From Neoarius graeffei (lineage: Eukaryota > Chordata > Actinopteri > Siluriformes > Ariidae): DNA of 64,000 nucleotides. Location: NCBI RefSeq assembly GCF_027579695.1, contig NC_083586.1, positions 6,630,001 through 6,694,000 on the forward strand, given 5' to 3'. Shown here piece after piece: positions 13,178-27,300 of the stretch (position 1 is its first letter; every line of letters begins with the position of its first letter). A program made the translations under genes and the position numbers. The notes under the pieces were generated by a model. That model was not told where the DNA came from. It worked only from the letters and a program-made list of their open reading frames with translations, and ran no database searches.

Positions 13178-16100
13178 TGTTAGATTCATAGCTGCACAAA
13201 GTGATTCATGTTAGATTCATAGCAGCACAAAGTGATTCGTGTTAGATTCATAGCTGCACAAAGTGATTCATGTTAGATTCATAGCTGCACAAAGTGATTC
13301 ATGTTAGCTTCATAGCTGCACAGAGTGATTCATGTTGGCTTCATAGCTGCACAACGTGAATCATGTTAACTTCATAGCTGCACAAAGTGATTCGTATTTG
13401 GGTGATAGCTGCACAAAGTGATTCATGTTAGCTTCATAGTTGCACAAAGTGATTAATGTTAGCTTAATAGATGCCCAAAGTGATTCATGTTAGCGTCGTA
13501 GCTGCACAAAATGATTCATGTTAGCTTCATAGCTGCCCAAAGTGATTCATGTTACCTTCATAGCTGCCCAAAGTGAATCATGTTAGCTTCATAGCTGCAC
13601 AAAGTGATTCATGTAACCTTCATAGCTGCCCAAAGTGAATCATGTTAACTTCAAAGCTGCACAAAGTGATTCATGTTAGCTTCATAGCTGCACAGAGTGA
13701 TTCATGTTACCTTCATAGCTGCCAAAAAGTGATTCATGTTAACTTCATAGCTGCACCGAGTGATTCAAGGCTGCACAAAGTGATTCATAGCTGCACAAAG
13801 TGATTCATAAATGCAAAAAGTGATTCATGTCACCTTCATAGCTGCAGAAAGTGATTCATGTTAGCTTCATAGCTGCAGAAAGTGATTCATGTTAGCTTCA
13901 TAGCTGCACCGAGTGATTCATGTTAGCTTCATAGCTGCACAAAGTGATTCATGTTAGCTTCATAGCTGCACAAAGTGATTCATGTTAGCTTAATAGCTGC
14001 CCAAAGTGATTCATGTTAGCTTCATAGCTGCCCAAAGTGATTCATGTTAGCTTCATAGCAGCCGAAAGTGATTCATGTTAGCTTCATAGCTGCCCAAAGT
14101 GATTCATGTTATCTTCACAGCTGCCCAAAGTGATTCATGTTAGCTTCATAGCTGCACAAAGTGATTCATGTTAACTTCATAGCTGCCCAAAGTGATTCAT
14201 GTAAGCCATATAGCTGCCCAAAGTGATTCATGTTAGCTTCATAGCTGCACAGAGTGATTCATGTTAGCTTCATAGCTGCACAAAGTGATTCATGTTAGCT
14301 TAATAGCTGCCCAAAGTGATTCATGTTAGCTTCATAGCTGCCCAAAGTGATTCATGTTAGCTTCATAGCAGCCGAAAGTGATTCATGTTAGCTTCATAGC
14401 TGCCCAAAGTGATTCATGTTATCTTCACAGCTGCCCAAAGTGATTCATGTTAGCTTCATAGCTGCACAAAGTGATTCATGTTAGCTTCATAGCTGCCCAA
14501 AGTGATTCATGTAAGCCATATAGCTGCCCAAAGTGATTCATGTTAGCTTCATAGCTGCACAAAGTGATTCATGTTAGCTTCATAGCTGCCCAAAGTGATT
14601 CATGTTAGCTTCATAGCTGCACAGAGTGATTCATGTTAGCTTCATAGCTGCACAAAGTGATTCATGTTAGCTTCATAGCTGCACAAAGTGATTCATGTTT
14701 GCTTCATAGCTGCACAGAGTCATTCATGTTAGCTTCATAGCTGCCAAAGTGATTCATGTTAGCTTCATAGCTGCACAAAGTGAATCATGTTAGCTTCATA
14801 GCTGCCCAAAGTGATTCATGTTATCTTCATAGCTGCCCAAAGTGATTCATGTTAGCTTCAAAGCTGAACAAAGTGAATCATGTTAGCTTCATAGCTGCAC
14901 AAAGTGATTCATGTTAGCTTTATAGCTGCAAAAAGTGATTCATGTTAGCTTCATATTTGCACAAAGTGATGAATGTTAGCTTAATAGCTGCCCAAAGTGA
15001 TTCATGTTAGCTTCATAGCTGCACAAAGTGATTCATGTTAGCTTCATAGCTGCCCAAAGTGATTCATGTTAGCTTCATAGCTGAACAAAGTGAATCATGT
15101 TAGCTTCATAGCTGCACAAAGTGATTCATGTTAGCTTCATAACTGCACAAATTGAATCATGTTAGCTTCATAGCTGCACAAAGTGATTCATGTTAGCTTC
15201 ATAGCTGCCCAAAGTGAATCATGTTAGCTTCATAGCTCCACAGAGTGATTCATTTTAGATTCATAGCTGCACATAGTGATTCATGTTTGCTTCATAGCTG
15301 CACAGAGTCATTCATGTTAGCTTCATAGCTGCCAAAGTGATTCATGTTAGCTTCATAGCTGCACAAAGTGAATCATGCTAGCTTCATAGCTGCCCAAAGT
15401 GATTCATGTTATCTTCATAGCTGCCCAAAGTGATTCATGTTAGCTTCAAAGCTGAACAAAGTGAATCATGTTAGCTTTATAGCTGCAAAAAGTGATTCAT
15501 GTTAGCTTCATAGTTGCACAAAGTGATGAATGTTAGCTTAATAGCTGCCCAAAGTGATTCATGTTAGCTTCATAGCTGCACAAAGTGATTCATGTTAGCT
15601 TCATAGCTGCCCAAAGTGATTCATGTTAGCTTCATAGCTGAACAAAGTGAATCATGTTAGCTTCATAGCTGCACAAAGTGATTCATGTTAGCTTCATAAC
15701 TGCACAAATTGAATCATGTTAGCTTCATAGCTGCCCATAGTGATTCATGTTACCTTCATAGCTGCACAAAGTGATTCATGTTAGCTTCATAGCTGCACAA
15801 TGTGATTCATGTTAGATTCATAACTGCACAAATTGAATCATGTTAGCTTAATAGCTGCCAAAAGTGATTCATGTTAGCTTCATAGCTGCACAAAGTGATT
15901 CATGTTAGCTTCATAGCTGCACAATGTGATTCATGTTAGATTCATAGCTGCACAAAGTGATTCATGTTAGCTTCATAGCTGCACAAAGTGATTCATGTTA
16001 GCTTAATAGCTGCCCAAAGTGATTCATGTTAGCTTCATAGCTGCCCATAGTGATTCATGTTACCTTCATAGCTGCCCAAAGTGAATCATGTTAACTTCAG

Positions 16101-17063
16101 AGCTGCCAAAAGTGATTCATGTTAGCTTCATAGCTGCACAAAGTGAATCATGTTAGCTTCATAGCTGCCAAAAGTGATTCATGTTAGCTTCACAGCTGCA
16201 CAAAGTGATTCATGTTAGCTTCATAGCTGCCCAAAGTGATTCATGTTAGATTCATAGCTGCCCAAAATGATTCATGATAGCTTCATAGCTGCACAAAGTG
16301 ATTCATGTTAGCTTCATAGCTGCACAAAGTGATTCATGTTAGCTTCATAGCTGCCCAAAATGATTCATGATAGCTTCATTGCTGCACAAAGTGATTCATG
16401 TTAGCTTCATAGCTGCCAAAAGTGATTCATGTTAGCTTCATAGCTGCCCAAAATGATTCATGATAGCTTCATAGCTGCACAAAGTGATTCAAGTTAACTT
16501 CATAGCTGCACAAAGTGATTCATGTTAACTTCATAGCTGCCAAAAGTGATTCATGTTAGAGTCATAGCTGCCCAAAATGATTCATGATAGCTTCATAGCT
16601 GCACAAAGTGATTCATGTGAGCTTCATAGCTGCACAAAGTGATTCATGTTAGCTTCATAGCTGCACAAAGTGATCCGTGTTAGCTTCATAGCTGCACAGA
16701 GTGATTCATGTTGGCTTCATCGCTGCACAACGTGAATCATGTTAACTTCATAGCTGCACAAAGTGATTCGTATTTGGGTGATAGCTGCACAAAGTGACTC
16801 ATGTTAGCTTCATAGCTGCCCAAAGTGATTCATGTTAGCTTCATAGCTGCCCAAAGTGATTCATGTTAGCTTTATAGCTGCTTAAAGTGATTCATGTTAG
16901 CTTCATAGTTGCACAAAGTGATTAATGTTAGCTTAATAGCTGCCCAAAGTGATTCATGTTAGCTTCATAGCTGCCCAAAGTGAATCATGTTACCTGCATA
17001 GCTGCCCAAAGTGAATCATGTTAACTTCATAGCTGCACAAAGTGAATCATGTTAGCTTCATAG

Positions 17064-19188
17064 CTGCACAAAGTGATTCATGTTACCTTCATAGCTGCCC
17101 AAAGTGAATCATGTTAACTTCATAGCTGCCAAAAGTGATTCATGTTAGCTTTATAGCTGCACAAAGTGAATCATGTTAGCTTCATAGCTGCCAAAAGTGA
17201 TTCATGTTAGCTTAACAGCTGCACAAAGTGATTCATCTTAGCTTCATGGCTGCACAAAGTGATTCATGTTAGCTTCATGACTGCACAAAGTGATTTGTTT
17301 TTGGGTGAAAGCTGCCCAAAGTGATTCATGTTAGCTTCATAGCTGCCCAAAGTGATTCATGTTAGATTCATAGCTGCCCAAAATGATTCATGATAGCTTC
17401 ATAGCTGCACAAAGTGATTCATGTTAGCTTCATAGCTGCACAAAGTGATTCATGTTAGCTTCATAGCTGCCCAAAATGATTCATGATAGCTTCATAGCTG
17501 CACAAAGTGATTCATGTTAGCTTCATAGCTGCCAAAAGTGATTCATGTTAGCTTCATAGCTGCCCAAAATGATTCATGATAGCTTCACAGCTGCACAAAG
17601 TGAGTCAAGTTAACTTCATAGCTGCACAAAGTGATTCATGTTAACTTCATAGCTGCCAAAAGTGATTCATGTTAGATTCATAGCTGCCCAAAATGATTCA
17701 TGATAGCTTCATAGCTGCACAAAGTGATTCATGTTAGCTTCATAGCTGCACAAAGTGATCCGTGTTAGCTTCATAGCTGCCCAAAATGATTCATGATAGC
17801 TTCATAGCTGCACAAAGTGAATCATGTTAACTTCATAGCTGCACAAAGTGATTCGTATTTGGGTGATAGCTGCACAAAGTGACTCATGTTTGCTTCATTG
17901 CTGCACAAAGTGATTCATGTTAGCTTCATAGCTGCACAGAGTGATTCATGTTGGCTTCATACCTGCACAAAGTGAGTCATGTTAGCTTCATAGCTGCACA
18001 AAGTGACTCATGTTAGCTTCATAGCTGCACAAAGTGATTCATGTAAGCGTCATAGCTGCCCAAAGTGATTCATGTTAGCTTCATAGCTGCCCAAAGTGAT
18101 TCATGTTAGCTTCATAGCTGCACAAAGTGATTCATGTTACCTTCATAGCTGCCCAAAGTGAATCATGTTAACTTCATAGCTGCCAAAAGTGATTCATGTT
18201 AGCTTTATAGCTGCACAAAGTGAATCATGTTAGCTTCATAGCTGCCAAAAGTGATTCATGTTAGCTTCACAGCTGCACAAAGTGATTCATCTTAGCTTCA
18301 TGGCTGCACAAAGTGATTCATGTTAGCTTCATGACTGCACAAAGTGATTTGTTTTTGGGTGAAAGCTGCCCAAAGTGATTCATGTTAGCTTCATAGCTGC
18401 CCAAAGTGATTCATGTTAGATTCATAGCTGCCCAAAATGATTCATGATAGCTTCATAGCTGCACAAAGTGATTCATGTTAGCTTCATAGCTGCACAAAGT
18501 GATTCATGTTAGCTTCATAGCTGCCCAAAATGATTCATGATAGCTTCATAGCTGCACAAAGTGATTCATGTTAGCTTCATAGCTGCCAAAAGTGATTCAT
18601 GTTAGCTTCATAGCTGCCCAAAATGATTCATGATAGCTTCACAGCTGCACAAAGTGAGTCAAGTTAACTTCATAGCTGCACAAAGTGATTCATGTTAACT
18701 TCATAGCTGCCAAAAGTGATTCATGTTAGATTCATAGCTGCCCAAAATGATTCATGATAGCTTCATAGCTGCACAAAGTGATTCATGTTAGCTTCATAGC
18801 TGCACAAAGTGATCCGTGTTAGCTTCATAGCTGCCCAAAATGATTCATGATAGCTTCATAGCTGCACAAAGTGAATCATGTTAACTTCATAGCTGCACAA
18901 AGTGATTCGTATTTGGGTGATAGCTGCACAAAGTGACTCATGTTTGCTTCATTGCTGCACAAAGTGATTCATGTTAGCTTCATAGCTGCACAGAGTGATT
19001 CATGTTGGCTTCATACCTGCACAAAGTGAGTCATGTTAGCTTCATAGCTGCACAAAGTGACTCATGTTAGCTTCATAGCTGCACAAAGTGATTCATGTAA
19101 GCGTCATAGCTGCCCAAAGTGATTCATGTTAGCTTCATAGCTGCCCAAAGTGATTCATGTTAGCTTCATAGCTGCACAAAGTGATTCA
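17064..19188. repeat. 1,054-bp (34-mer) unit, 2 copies
   Basis: The marker is at 17294 and 18348, 1,054 bp apart. Block length fits two full copies plus about 16 bp. It is equivalent to the three-copy block at 9999-13177, with one copy fewer. Confidence 0.9.
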
Positions 19189-19210
19189 TGTTAGATTCAT
19201 AGCTGCACAA

Positions 19211-22200
19211 AGTGATTCATGTTAGATTCATAGCAGCACAAAGTGATTCGTGTTAGATTCATAGCTGCACAAAGTGATTCATGTTAGATTCATAGCTGCA
19301 CAAAGTGATTCATGTTAGCTTCATAGCTGCACAGAGTGATTCATGTTGGCTTCATAGCTGCACAACGTGAATCATGTTAACTTCATAGCTGCACAAAGTG
19401 ATTCGTATTTGGGTGATAGCTGCACAAAGTGATTCATGTTAGCTTCATAGTTGCACAAAGTGATTAATGTTAGCTTAATAGATGCCCAAAGTGATTCATG
19501 TTAGCGTCGTAGCTGCACAAAATGATTCATGTTAGCTTCATAGCTGCCCAAAGTGATTCATGTTACCTTCATAGCTGCCCAAAGTGAATCATGTTAGCTT
19601 CATAGCTGCACAAAGTGATTCATGTAACCTTCATAGCTGCCCAAAGTGAATCATGTTAACTTCAAAGCTGCACAAAGTGATTCATGTTAGCTTCATAGCT
19701 GCACAGAGTGATTCATGTTACCTTCATAGCTGCCAAAAAGTGATTCATGTTAACTTCATAGCTGCACCGAGTGATTCAAGGCTGCACAAAGTGATTCATA
19801 GCTGCACAAAGTGATTCATAAATGCAAAAAGTGATTCATGTCACCTTCATAGCTGCAGAAAGTGATTCATGTTAGCTTCATAGCTGCAGAAAGTGATTCA
19901 TGTTAGCTTCATAGCTGCACCGAGTGATTCATGTTAGCTTCATAGCTGCACAAAGTGATTCATGTTAGCTTCATAGCTGCACAAAGTGATTCATGTTAGC
20001 TTAATAGCTGCCCAAAGTGATTCATGTTAGCTTCATAGCTGCCCAAAGTGATTCATGTTAGCTTCATAGCAGCCGAAAGTGATTCATGTTAGCTTCATAG
20101 CTGCCCAAAGTGATTCATGTTATCTTCACAGCTGCCCAAAGTGATTCATGTTAGCTTCATAGCTGCACAAAGTGATTCATGTTAACTTCATAGCTGCCCA
20201 AAGTGATTCATGTAAGCCATATAGCTGCCCAAAGTGATTCATGTTAGCTTCATAGCTGCACAGAGTGATTCATGTTAGCTTCATAGCTGCACAAAGTGAT
20301 TCATGTTAGCTTAATAGCTGCCCAAAGTGATTCATGTTAGCTTCATAGCTGCCCAAAGTGATTCATGTTAGCTTCATAGCAGCCGAAAGTGATTCATGTT
20401 AGCTTCATAGCTGCCCAAAGTGATTCATGTTATCTTCACAGCTGCCCAAAGTGATTCATGTTAGCTTCATAGCTGCACAAAGTGATTCATGTTAGCTTCA
20501 TAGCTGCCCAAAGTGATTCATGTAAGCCATATAGCTGCCCAAAGTGATTCATGTTAGCTTCATAGCTGCACAAAGTGATTCATGTTAGCTTCATAGCTGC
20601 CCAAAGTGATTCATGTTAGCTTCATAGCTGCACAGAGTGATTCATGTTAGCTTCATAGCTGCACAAAGTGATTCATGTTAGCTTCATAGCTGCACAAAGT
20701 GATTCATGTTTGCTTCATAGCTGCACAGAGTCATTCATGTTAGCTTCATAGCTGCCAAAGTGATTCATGTTAGCTTCATAGCTGCACAAAGTGAATCATG
20801 TTAGCTTCATAGCTGCCCAAAGTGATTCATGTTATCTTCATAGCTGCCCAAAGTGATTCATGTTAGCTTCAAAGCTGAACAAAGTGAATCATGTTAGCTT
20901 CATAGCTGCACAAAGTGATTCATGTTAGCTTTATAGCTGCAAAAAGTGATTCATGTTAGCTTCATATTTGCACAAAGTGATGAATGTTAGCTTAATAGCT
21001 GCCCAAAGTGATTCATGTTAGCTTCATAGCTGCACAAAGTGATTCATGTTAGCTTCATAGCTGCCCAAAGTGATTCATGTTAGCTTCATAGCTGAACAAA
21101 GTGAATCATGTTAGCTTCATAGCTGCACAAAGTGATTCATGTTAGCTTCATAACTGCACAAATTGAATCATGTTAGCTTCATAGCTGCACAAAGTGATTC
21201 ATGTTAGCTTCATAGCTGCACAATGTGATTCATGTTAGATTCATAGCTGCACAAAGTGATTCATGTTAGCTTCATAGCTGCACAAAGTGATCCGTGTTAG
21301 CTTCATAGCTGCACAGACTGATTCATGTTGGCTTCATAGCTGCACAACGTGAATCATGTTAACTTCATAGCTGCACAAAGTGATTCGTATTTGGGTGATA
21401 GCTGCACAAAGTGACTCATGTTAGCTTCATAGCTGCCCAAAGTGATTCATGTTAGCTTCATAGCTGCCCAAAGTGATTCATGTTAGCTTTATAGCTGCTT
21501 AAAGTGATTCATGTTTGCTTCATAGTTGCACAAAGTGATTAATGTTAGCTTAATAGCTGCCCAAAGTGATTCATGTTAGCTTCATAGCTGCCCAAAGTGA
21601 ATCATGTTAACTTCATAGCTGCCCAAAGTGAATCATGTTCACTTCATAGCTGCCAAAAGTGATTCATGTTAGCTTCATAGCTGCACAAAGTGAATCATGT
21701 TAGCTTCATAGCTGCCAAAAGTGATTCATGTTAGCTTCACAGCTGCACAAAGTGATTCATCTTAGCTTCATGGCTGCACAAAGTGATTCATGTTAGATTC
21801 ATAGCAGCACAAAGTGATTCGTGTTAGATTCATAGCTGCACAAAGTGATTCATGTTAGATTCATAGCTGCACAAAGTGATTCATGTTAGCTTCATAGCTG
21901 CACAGAGTGATTCATGTTGGCTTCATAGCTGCACAACGTGAATCATGTTAACTTCATAGCTGCACAAAGTGATTCGTATTTGGGTGATAGCTGCACAAAG
22001 TGATTCATGTTAGCTTCATAGTTGCACAAAGTGATTAATGTTAGCTTAATAGATGCCCAAAGTGATTCATGTTAGCGTCGTAGCTGCACAAAATGATTCA
22101 TGTTAGCTTCATAGCTGCCCAAAGTGATTCATGTTACCTTCATAGCTGCCCAAAGTGAATCATGTTAGCTTCATAGCTGCACAAAGTGATTCATGTAACC

Positions 22201-24352
22201 TTCATAGCTGCCCAAAGTGAATCATGTTAACTTCAAAGCTGCACAAAGTGATTCATGTTAGCTTCATAGCTGCACAGAGTGATTCATGTTACCTTCATAG
22301 CTGCCAAAAAGTGATTCATGTTAACTTCATAGCTGCACCGAGTGATTCAAGGCTGCACAAAGTGATTCATAGCTGCACAAAGTGATTCATAAATGCAAAA
22401 AGTGATTCATGTCACCTTCATAGCTGCAGAAAGTGATTCATGTTAGCTTCATAGCTGCAGAAAGTGATTCATGTTAGCTTCATAGCTGCACCGAGTGATT
22501 CATGTTAGCTTCATAGCTGCACAAAGTGATTCATGTTAGCTTCATAGCTGCACAAAGTGATTCATGTTAGCTTAATAGCTGCCCAAAGTGATTCATGTTA
22601 GCTTCATAGCTGCCCAAAGTGATTCATGTTAGCTTCATAGCAGCCGAAAGTGATTCATGTTAGCTTCATAGCTGCCCAAAGTGATTCATGTTATCTTCAC
22701 AGCTGCCCAAAGTGATTCATGTTAGCTTCATAGCTGCACAAAGTGATTCATGTTAACTTCATAGCTGCCCAAAGTGATTCATGTAAGCCATATAGCTGCC
22801 CAAAGTGATTCATGTTAGCTTCATAGCTGCACAGAGTGATTCATGTTAGCTTCATAGCTGCACAAAGTGATTCATGTTAGCTTAATAGCTGCCCAAAGTG
22901 ATTCATGTTAGCTTCATAGCTGCCCAAAGTGATTCATGTTAGCTTCATAGCAGCCGAAAGTGATTCATGTTAGCTTCATAGCTGCCCAAAGTGATTCATG
23001 TTATCTTCACAGCTGCCCAAAGTGATTCATGTTAGCTTCATAGCTGCACAAAGTGATTCATGTTAGCTTCATAGCTGCCCAAAGTGATTCATGTAAGCCA
23101 TATAGCTGCCCAAAGTGATTCATGTTAGCTTCATAGCTGCACAAAGTGATTCATGTTAGCTTCATAGCTGCCCAAAGTGATTCATGTTAGCTTCATAGCT
23201 GCACAGAGTGATTCATGTTAGCTTCATAGCTGCACAAAGTGATTCATGTTAGCTTCATAGCTGCACAAAGTGATTCATGTTTGCTTCATAGCTGCACAGA
23301 GTCATTCATGTTAGCTTCATAGCTGCCAAAGTGATTCATGTTAGCTTCATAGCTGCACAAAGTGAATCATGTTAGCTTCATAGCTGCCCAAAGTGATTCA
23401 TGTTATCTTCATAGCTGCCCAAAGTGATTCATGTTAGCTTCAAAGCTGAACAAAGTGAATCATGTTAGCTTCATAGCTGCACAAAGTGATTCATGTTAGC
23501 TTTATAGCTGCAAAAAGTGATTCATGTTAGCTTCATATTTGCACAAAGTGATGAATGTTAGCTTAATAGCTGCCCAAAGTGATTCATGTTAGCTTCATAG
23601 CTGCACAAAGTGATTCATGTTAGCTTCATAGCTGCCCAAAGTGATTCATGTTAGCTTCATAGCTGAACAAAGTGAATCATGTTAGCTTCATAGCTGCACA
23701 AAGTGATTCATGTTAGCTTCATAACTGCACAAATTGAATCATGTTAGCTTCATAGCTGCACAAAGTGATTCATGTTAGCTTCATAGCTGCACAATGTGAT
23801 TCATGTTAGATTCATAGCTGCACAAAGTGATTCATGTTAGCTTCATAGCTGCACAAAGTGATCCGTGTTAGCTTCATAGCTGCACAGACTGATTCATGTT
23901 GGCTTCATAGCTGCACAACGTGAATCATGTTAACTTCATAGCTGCACAAAGTGATTCGTATTTGGGTGATAGCTGCACAAAGTGACTCATGTTAGCTTCA
24001 TAGCTGCCCAAAGTGATTCATGTTAGCTTCATAGCTGCCCAAAGTGATTCATGTTAGCTTTATAGCTGCTTAAAGTGATTCATGTTTGCTTCATAGTTGC
24101 ACAAAGTGATTAATGTTAGCTTAATAGCTGCCCAAAGTGATTCATGTTAGCTTCATAGCTGCCCAAAGTGAATCATGTTAACTTCATAGCTGCCCAAAGT
24201 GAATCATGTTCACTTCATAGCTGCCAAAAGTGATTCATGTTAGCTTCATAGCTGCACAAAGTGAATCATGTTAGCTTCATAGCTGCCAAAAGTGATTCAT
24301 GTTAGCTTCACAGCTGCACAAAGTGATTCATCTTAGCTTCATGGCTGCACAA
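19211..24352. repeat. 2,571-bp tandem duplication within the satellite
   Basis: Landmarks TAGCAGCACAAAGTG (19231 and 21802) and CCGAGTGATTCAAGG (19767 and 22338) are both offset by exactly 2,571 bp. The two copies carry the same ordered variants, including the shortened monomers. The first copy overlaps the end of the third super-unit, so this duplication came later than, or independently of, the super-unit expansion. Boundaries are approximate. Confidence 0.85.
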
Positions 24353-24388
24353 AGTGATTCATGTTAGCATCATGACTGCACAAAGTGA

Positions 24389-27300
24389 TTTGTTTTGGGG
24401 TGAAAGCTGCCCAAAGTGATTCATGTTAGCTTCATAGCTGCCCAAAGTGATTCATGTTAGATACATAGCTGCCCAAAATGATTCATGATAGCTTCATAGC
24501 TGCACAAAGTGATTCATGTTAGCTTCATAGCTGCACAAAGTGATTCATGTTAGCTTCATAGCTGCCCAAAATGATTCATGATAGCTTCATAGCTGCACAA
24601 AGTGATTCATGTTAGCTTCATAGCTGCCAAAAGTGATTCATGTTAGCTTCATAGCTGCCCAAAATGATTCATGATAGCTTCACAGCTGCACAAAGTGAGT
24701 CAAGTTAACTTCATAGCTGCACAAAGTGATTCATGTTAACTTCATAGCTGCCAAAAGTGATTCATGTTAGATTCATAGCTGCCCAAAATGATTCATGATA
24801 GCTTCATTGCTGCACAAAGTGATTCATGTTAGCTTCATAGCTGCACAAAGTGATCCGTGTAAGCTTCATAGCTGCAGAGAGTGATTCATGTTGGCTTCAT
24901 AGCTGCACAAAGTGAATCATGTTAACTTCATAGCTGCACAAAGTGATTCGTATTTGGGTGATAGCTGCACAAAGTGACTCATGTTTGCTTCATTGCTGCA
25001 CAAAGTGATTCATGTTAGCTTCATAGCTGCACAGAGTGATTCATGTTGGCTTCATACCTGCACAAAGTGAGTCATGTTAGCTTCATAGCTGCACAAAGTG
25101 ACTCATGTTAGCTTCATAGCTGCACAAAGTGATTCATGTAAGCGTCATAGCTGCCCAAAGTGATTCATGTTAGCTTCATAGCTGCCCAAAGTGATTCATG
25201 TTAGCTTCATAGCTGCCCAAAGTGATTCATGTTAGATTCATAGCTGCACAAAGTGATTCATGTTAGATTCATAGCAGCACAAAGTGATTCGTGTTAGATT
25301 CATAGCTGCACAAAGTGATTCATGTTAGATTCATAGCTGCACAAAGTGATTCATGTTAGCTTCATAGCTGCACAGAGTGATTCATGTTGGCTTCATAGCT
25401 GCACAACGTGAATCATGTTAACTTCATAGCTGCACAAAGTGATTCGTATTTGGGTGATAGCTGCACAAAGTGATTCATGTTAGCTTCATAGTTGCACAAA
25501 GTGATTAATGTTAGCTTAATAGATGCCCAAAGTGATTCATGTTAGCGTCGTAGCTGCACAAAATGATTCATGTTAGCTTCATAGCTGCCCAAAGTGATTC
25601 ATGTTACCTTCATAGCTGCCCAAAGTGAATCATGTTAGCTTCATAGCTGCACAAAGTGATTCATGTAACCTTCATAGCTGCCCAAAGTGAATCATGTTAA
25701 CTTCAAAGCTGCACAAAGTGATTCATGTTAGCTTCATAGCTGCACAGAGTGATTCATGTTAGCTTCATAGCTGCACAGAGTGATTCATGCTTACTTCATA
25801 GCTGCACAGAGTGATTCATGTTAGATACATAGCTGCACATAGTGATTCATGTTAGCTTCATAGCTGCCCAAAGTGATTCATGTTAGCTTCATAGCTGCAC
25901 AAAGTGAATCATGTTAGCTTCATAGCTCCACAGAGTGATTCATTTTAGATTCATAGCTGCACATAGTGATTCATGTTTGCTTCATAGCTGCACAGAGTGA
26001 TTCATGTTAGCTTCATAGCTGCCCAAAGTGATTCATGTTAGCTTCATAGCTGCACAAAGTGATTCATGTTAGCTTCATAGCTGCCCAAAGTGAGTCATGT
26101 TAGATTCACAGCTGCACAAAGTGATTCGTGTTAGCTTCATAGCTGCACAAAGTTAGTCATGTTAGCTTCATAGCTGCACAAAGTGATTCGTGTTAGCTTC
26201 ATAGCTGCACAAAGTGATTCATGTAACCTTCATAGCTGCCCAAAGTGAATCATGTTAACTTCAAAGCTGCACAAAGTGATTCATGTTAGCTTCATAGCTG
26301 CACAGAGTGATTCATGTTAGCTTCATAGCTGCCAAAAAGTGATTCATGTTAACTTCATAGCTGCACCGAGTGATTCAAGGCTGCACAAAGTGATTCATAG
26401 CTGCACAAAGTGATTCATAAATGCAAAAAGTGATTCATGTCACCTTCATAGCTGCAGAAAGTGATTCATGTTAGCTTCATAGCTGCAGAAAGTGATTCAT
26501 GTTAGCTTCATAGCTGCACCGAGTGATTCATGTTAGCTTCATAGCTGCACAAAGTGATTCATGTTAGCTTCATAGCTGCACAAAGTGATTCATGTTAGCT
26601 TAATAGCTGCCCAAAGTGATTCATGTTAGCTTCATAGCTGCCCAAAGTGATTCATGTTAGCTTCATAGCAGCCGAAAGTGATTCATGTTAGCTTCATAGC
26701 TGCCCAAAGTGATTCATGTTATCTTCACAGCTGCCCAAAGTGATTCATGTTAGCTTCATAGCTGCACAAAGTGATTCATGTTAGCTTCATAGCTGCCCAA
26801 AGTGATTCATGTAAGCCATATAGCTGCCCAAAGTGATTCATGTTAGCTTCATAGCTGCACAGAGTGATTCATGTTAGCTTCATAGCTGCACAAAGTGATT
26901 CATGTTAGCTTAATAGCTGCCCAAAGTGATTCATGTTAGCTTCATAGCTGCCCAAAGTGATTCATGTTAGCTTCATAGCAGCCGAAAGTGATTCATGTTA
27001 GCTTCATAGCCCAAAGTGATTCATGTTATCTTCACAGCTGCCCAAAGTGATTCATGTTAGCTTCATAGCTGCACAAAGTGATTCATGTTAGCTTCATAGC
27101 TGCCCAAAGTGATTCATGTAAGCCATATAGCTGCCCAAAGTGATTCATGTTAGCTTCATAGCTGCACAAAGTGATTCATGTTAGCTTCATAGCTGCACAA
27201 AGTGATTCATGTTAGCTTCATAGCTGCACAAAGTGATTCATGTTAGCTTCATAGCTGCACAGAGTGATTCATGTTAGCTTCATAGCTGCACAAAGTGATT

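Larger units (their letters stand above)
2253..21246. repeat. Three super-units of about 5.9, 7.1 and 6.0 kb
   Basis: A rare monomer beginning CTCCACAGAG appears at 2253, 8171 and 15236, giving unit lengths of 5,918 and 7,065 bp. A second marker (CCGAGTGATTCAAGG) lies at 6691, 13756 and 19767, and from it to the next CTCC marker is exactly 1,480 bp in both complete cases. The variant order is otherwise the same between copies with only scattered single-base differences. The length differences are fully explained by the number of internal 1,054-bp subunits plus one 93-bp (three-monomer) loss in the first unit. The third unit diverges from the pattern after about 21.2 kb. Confidence 0.9.
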
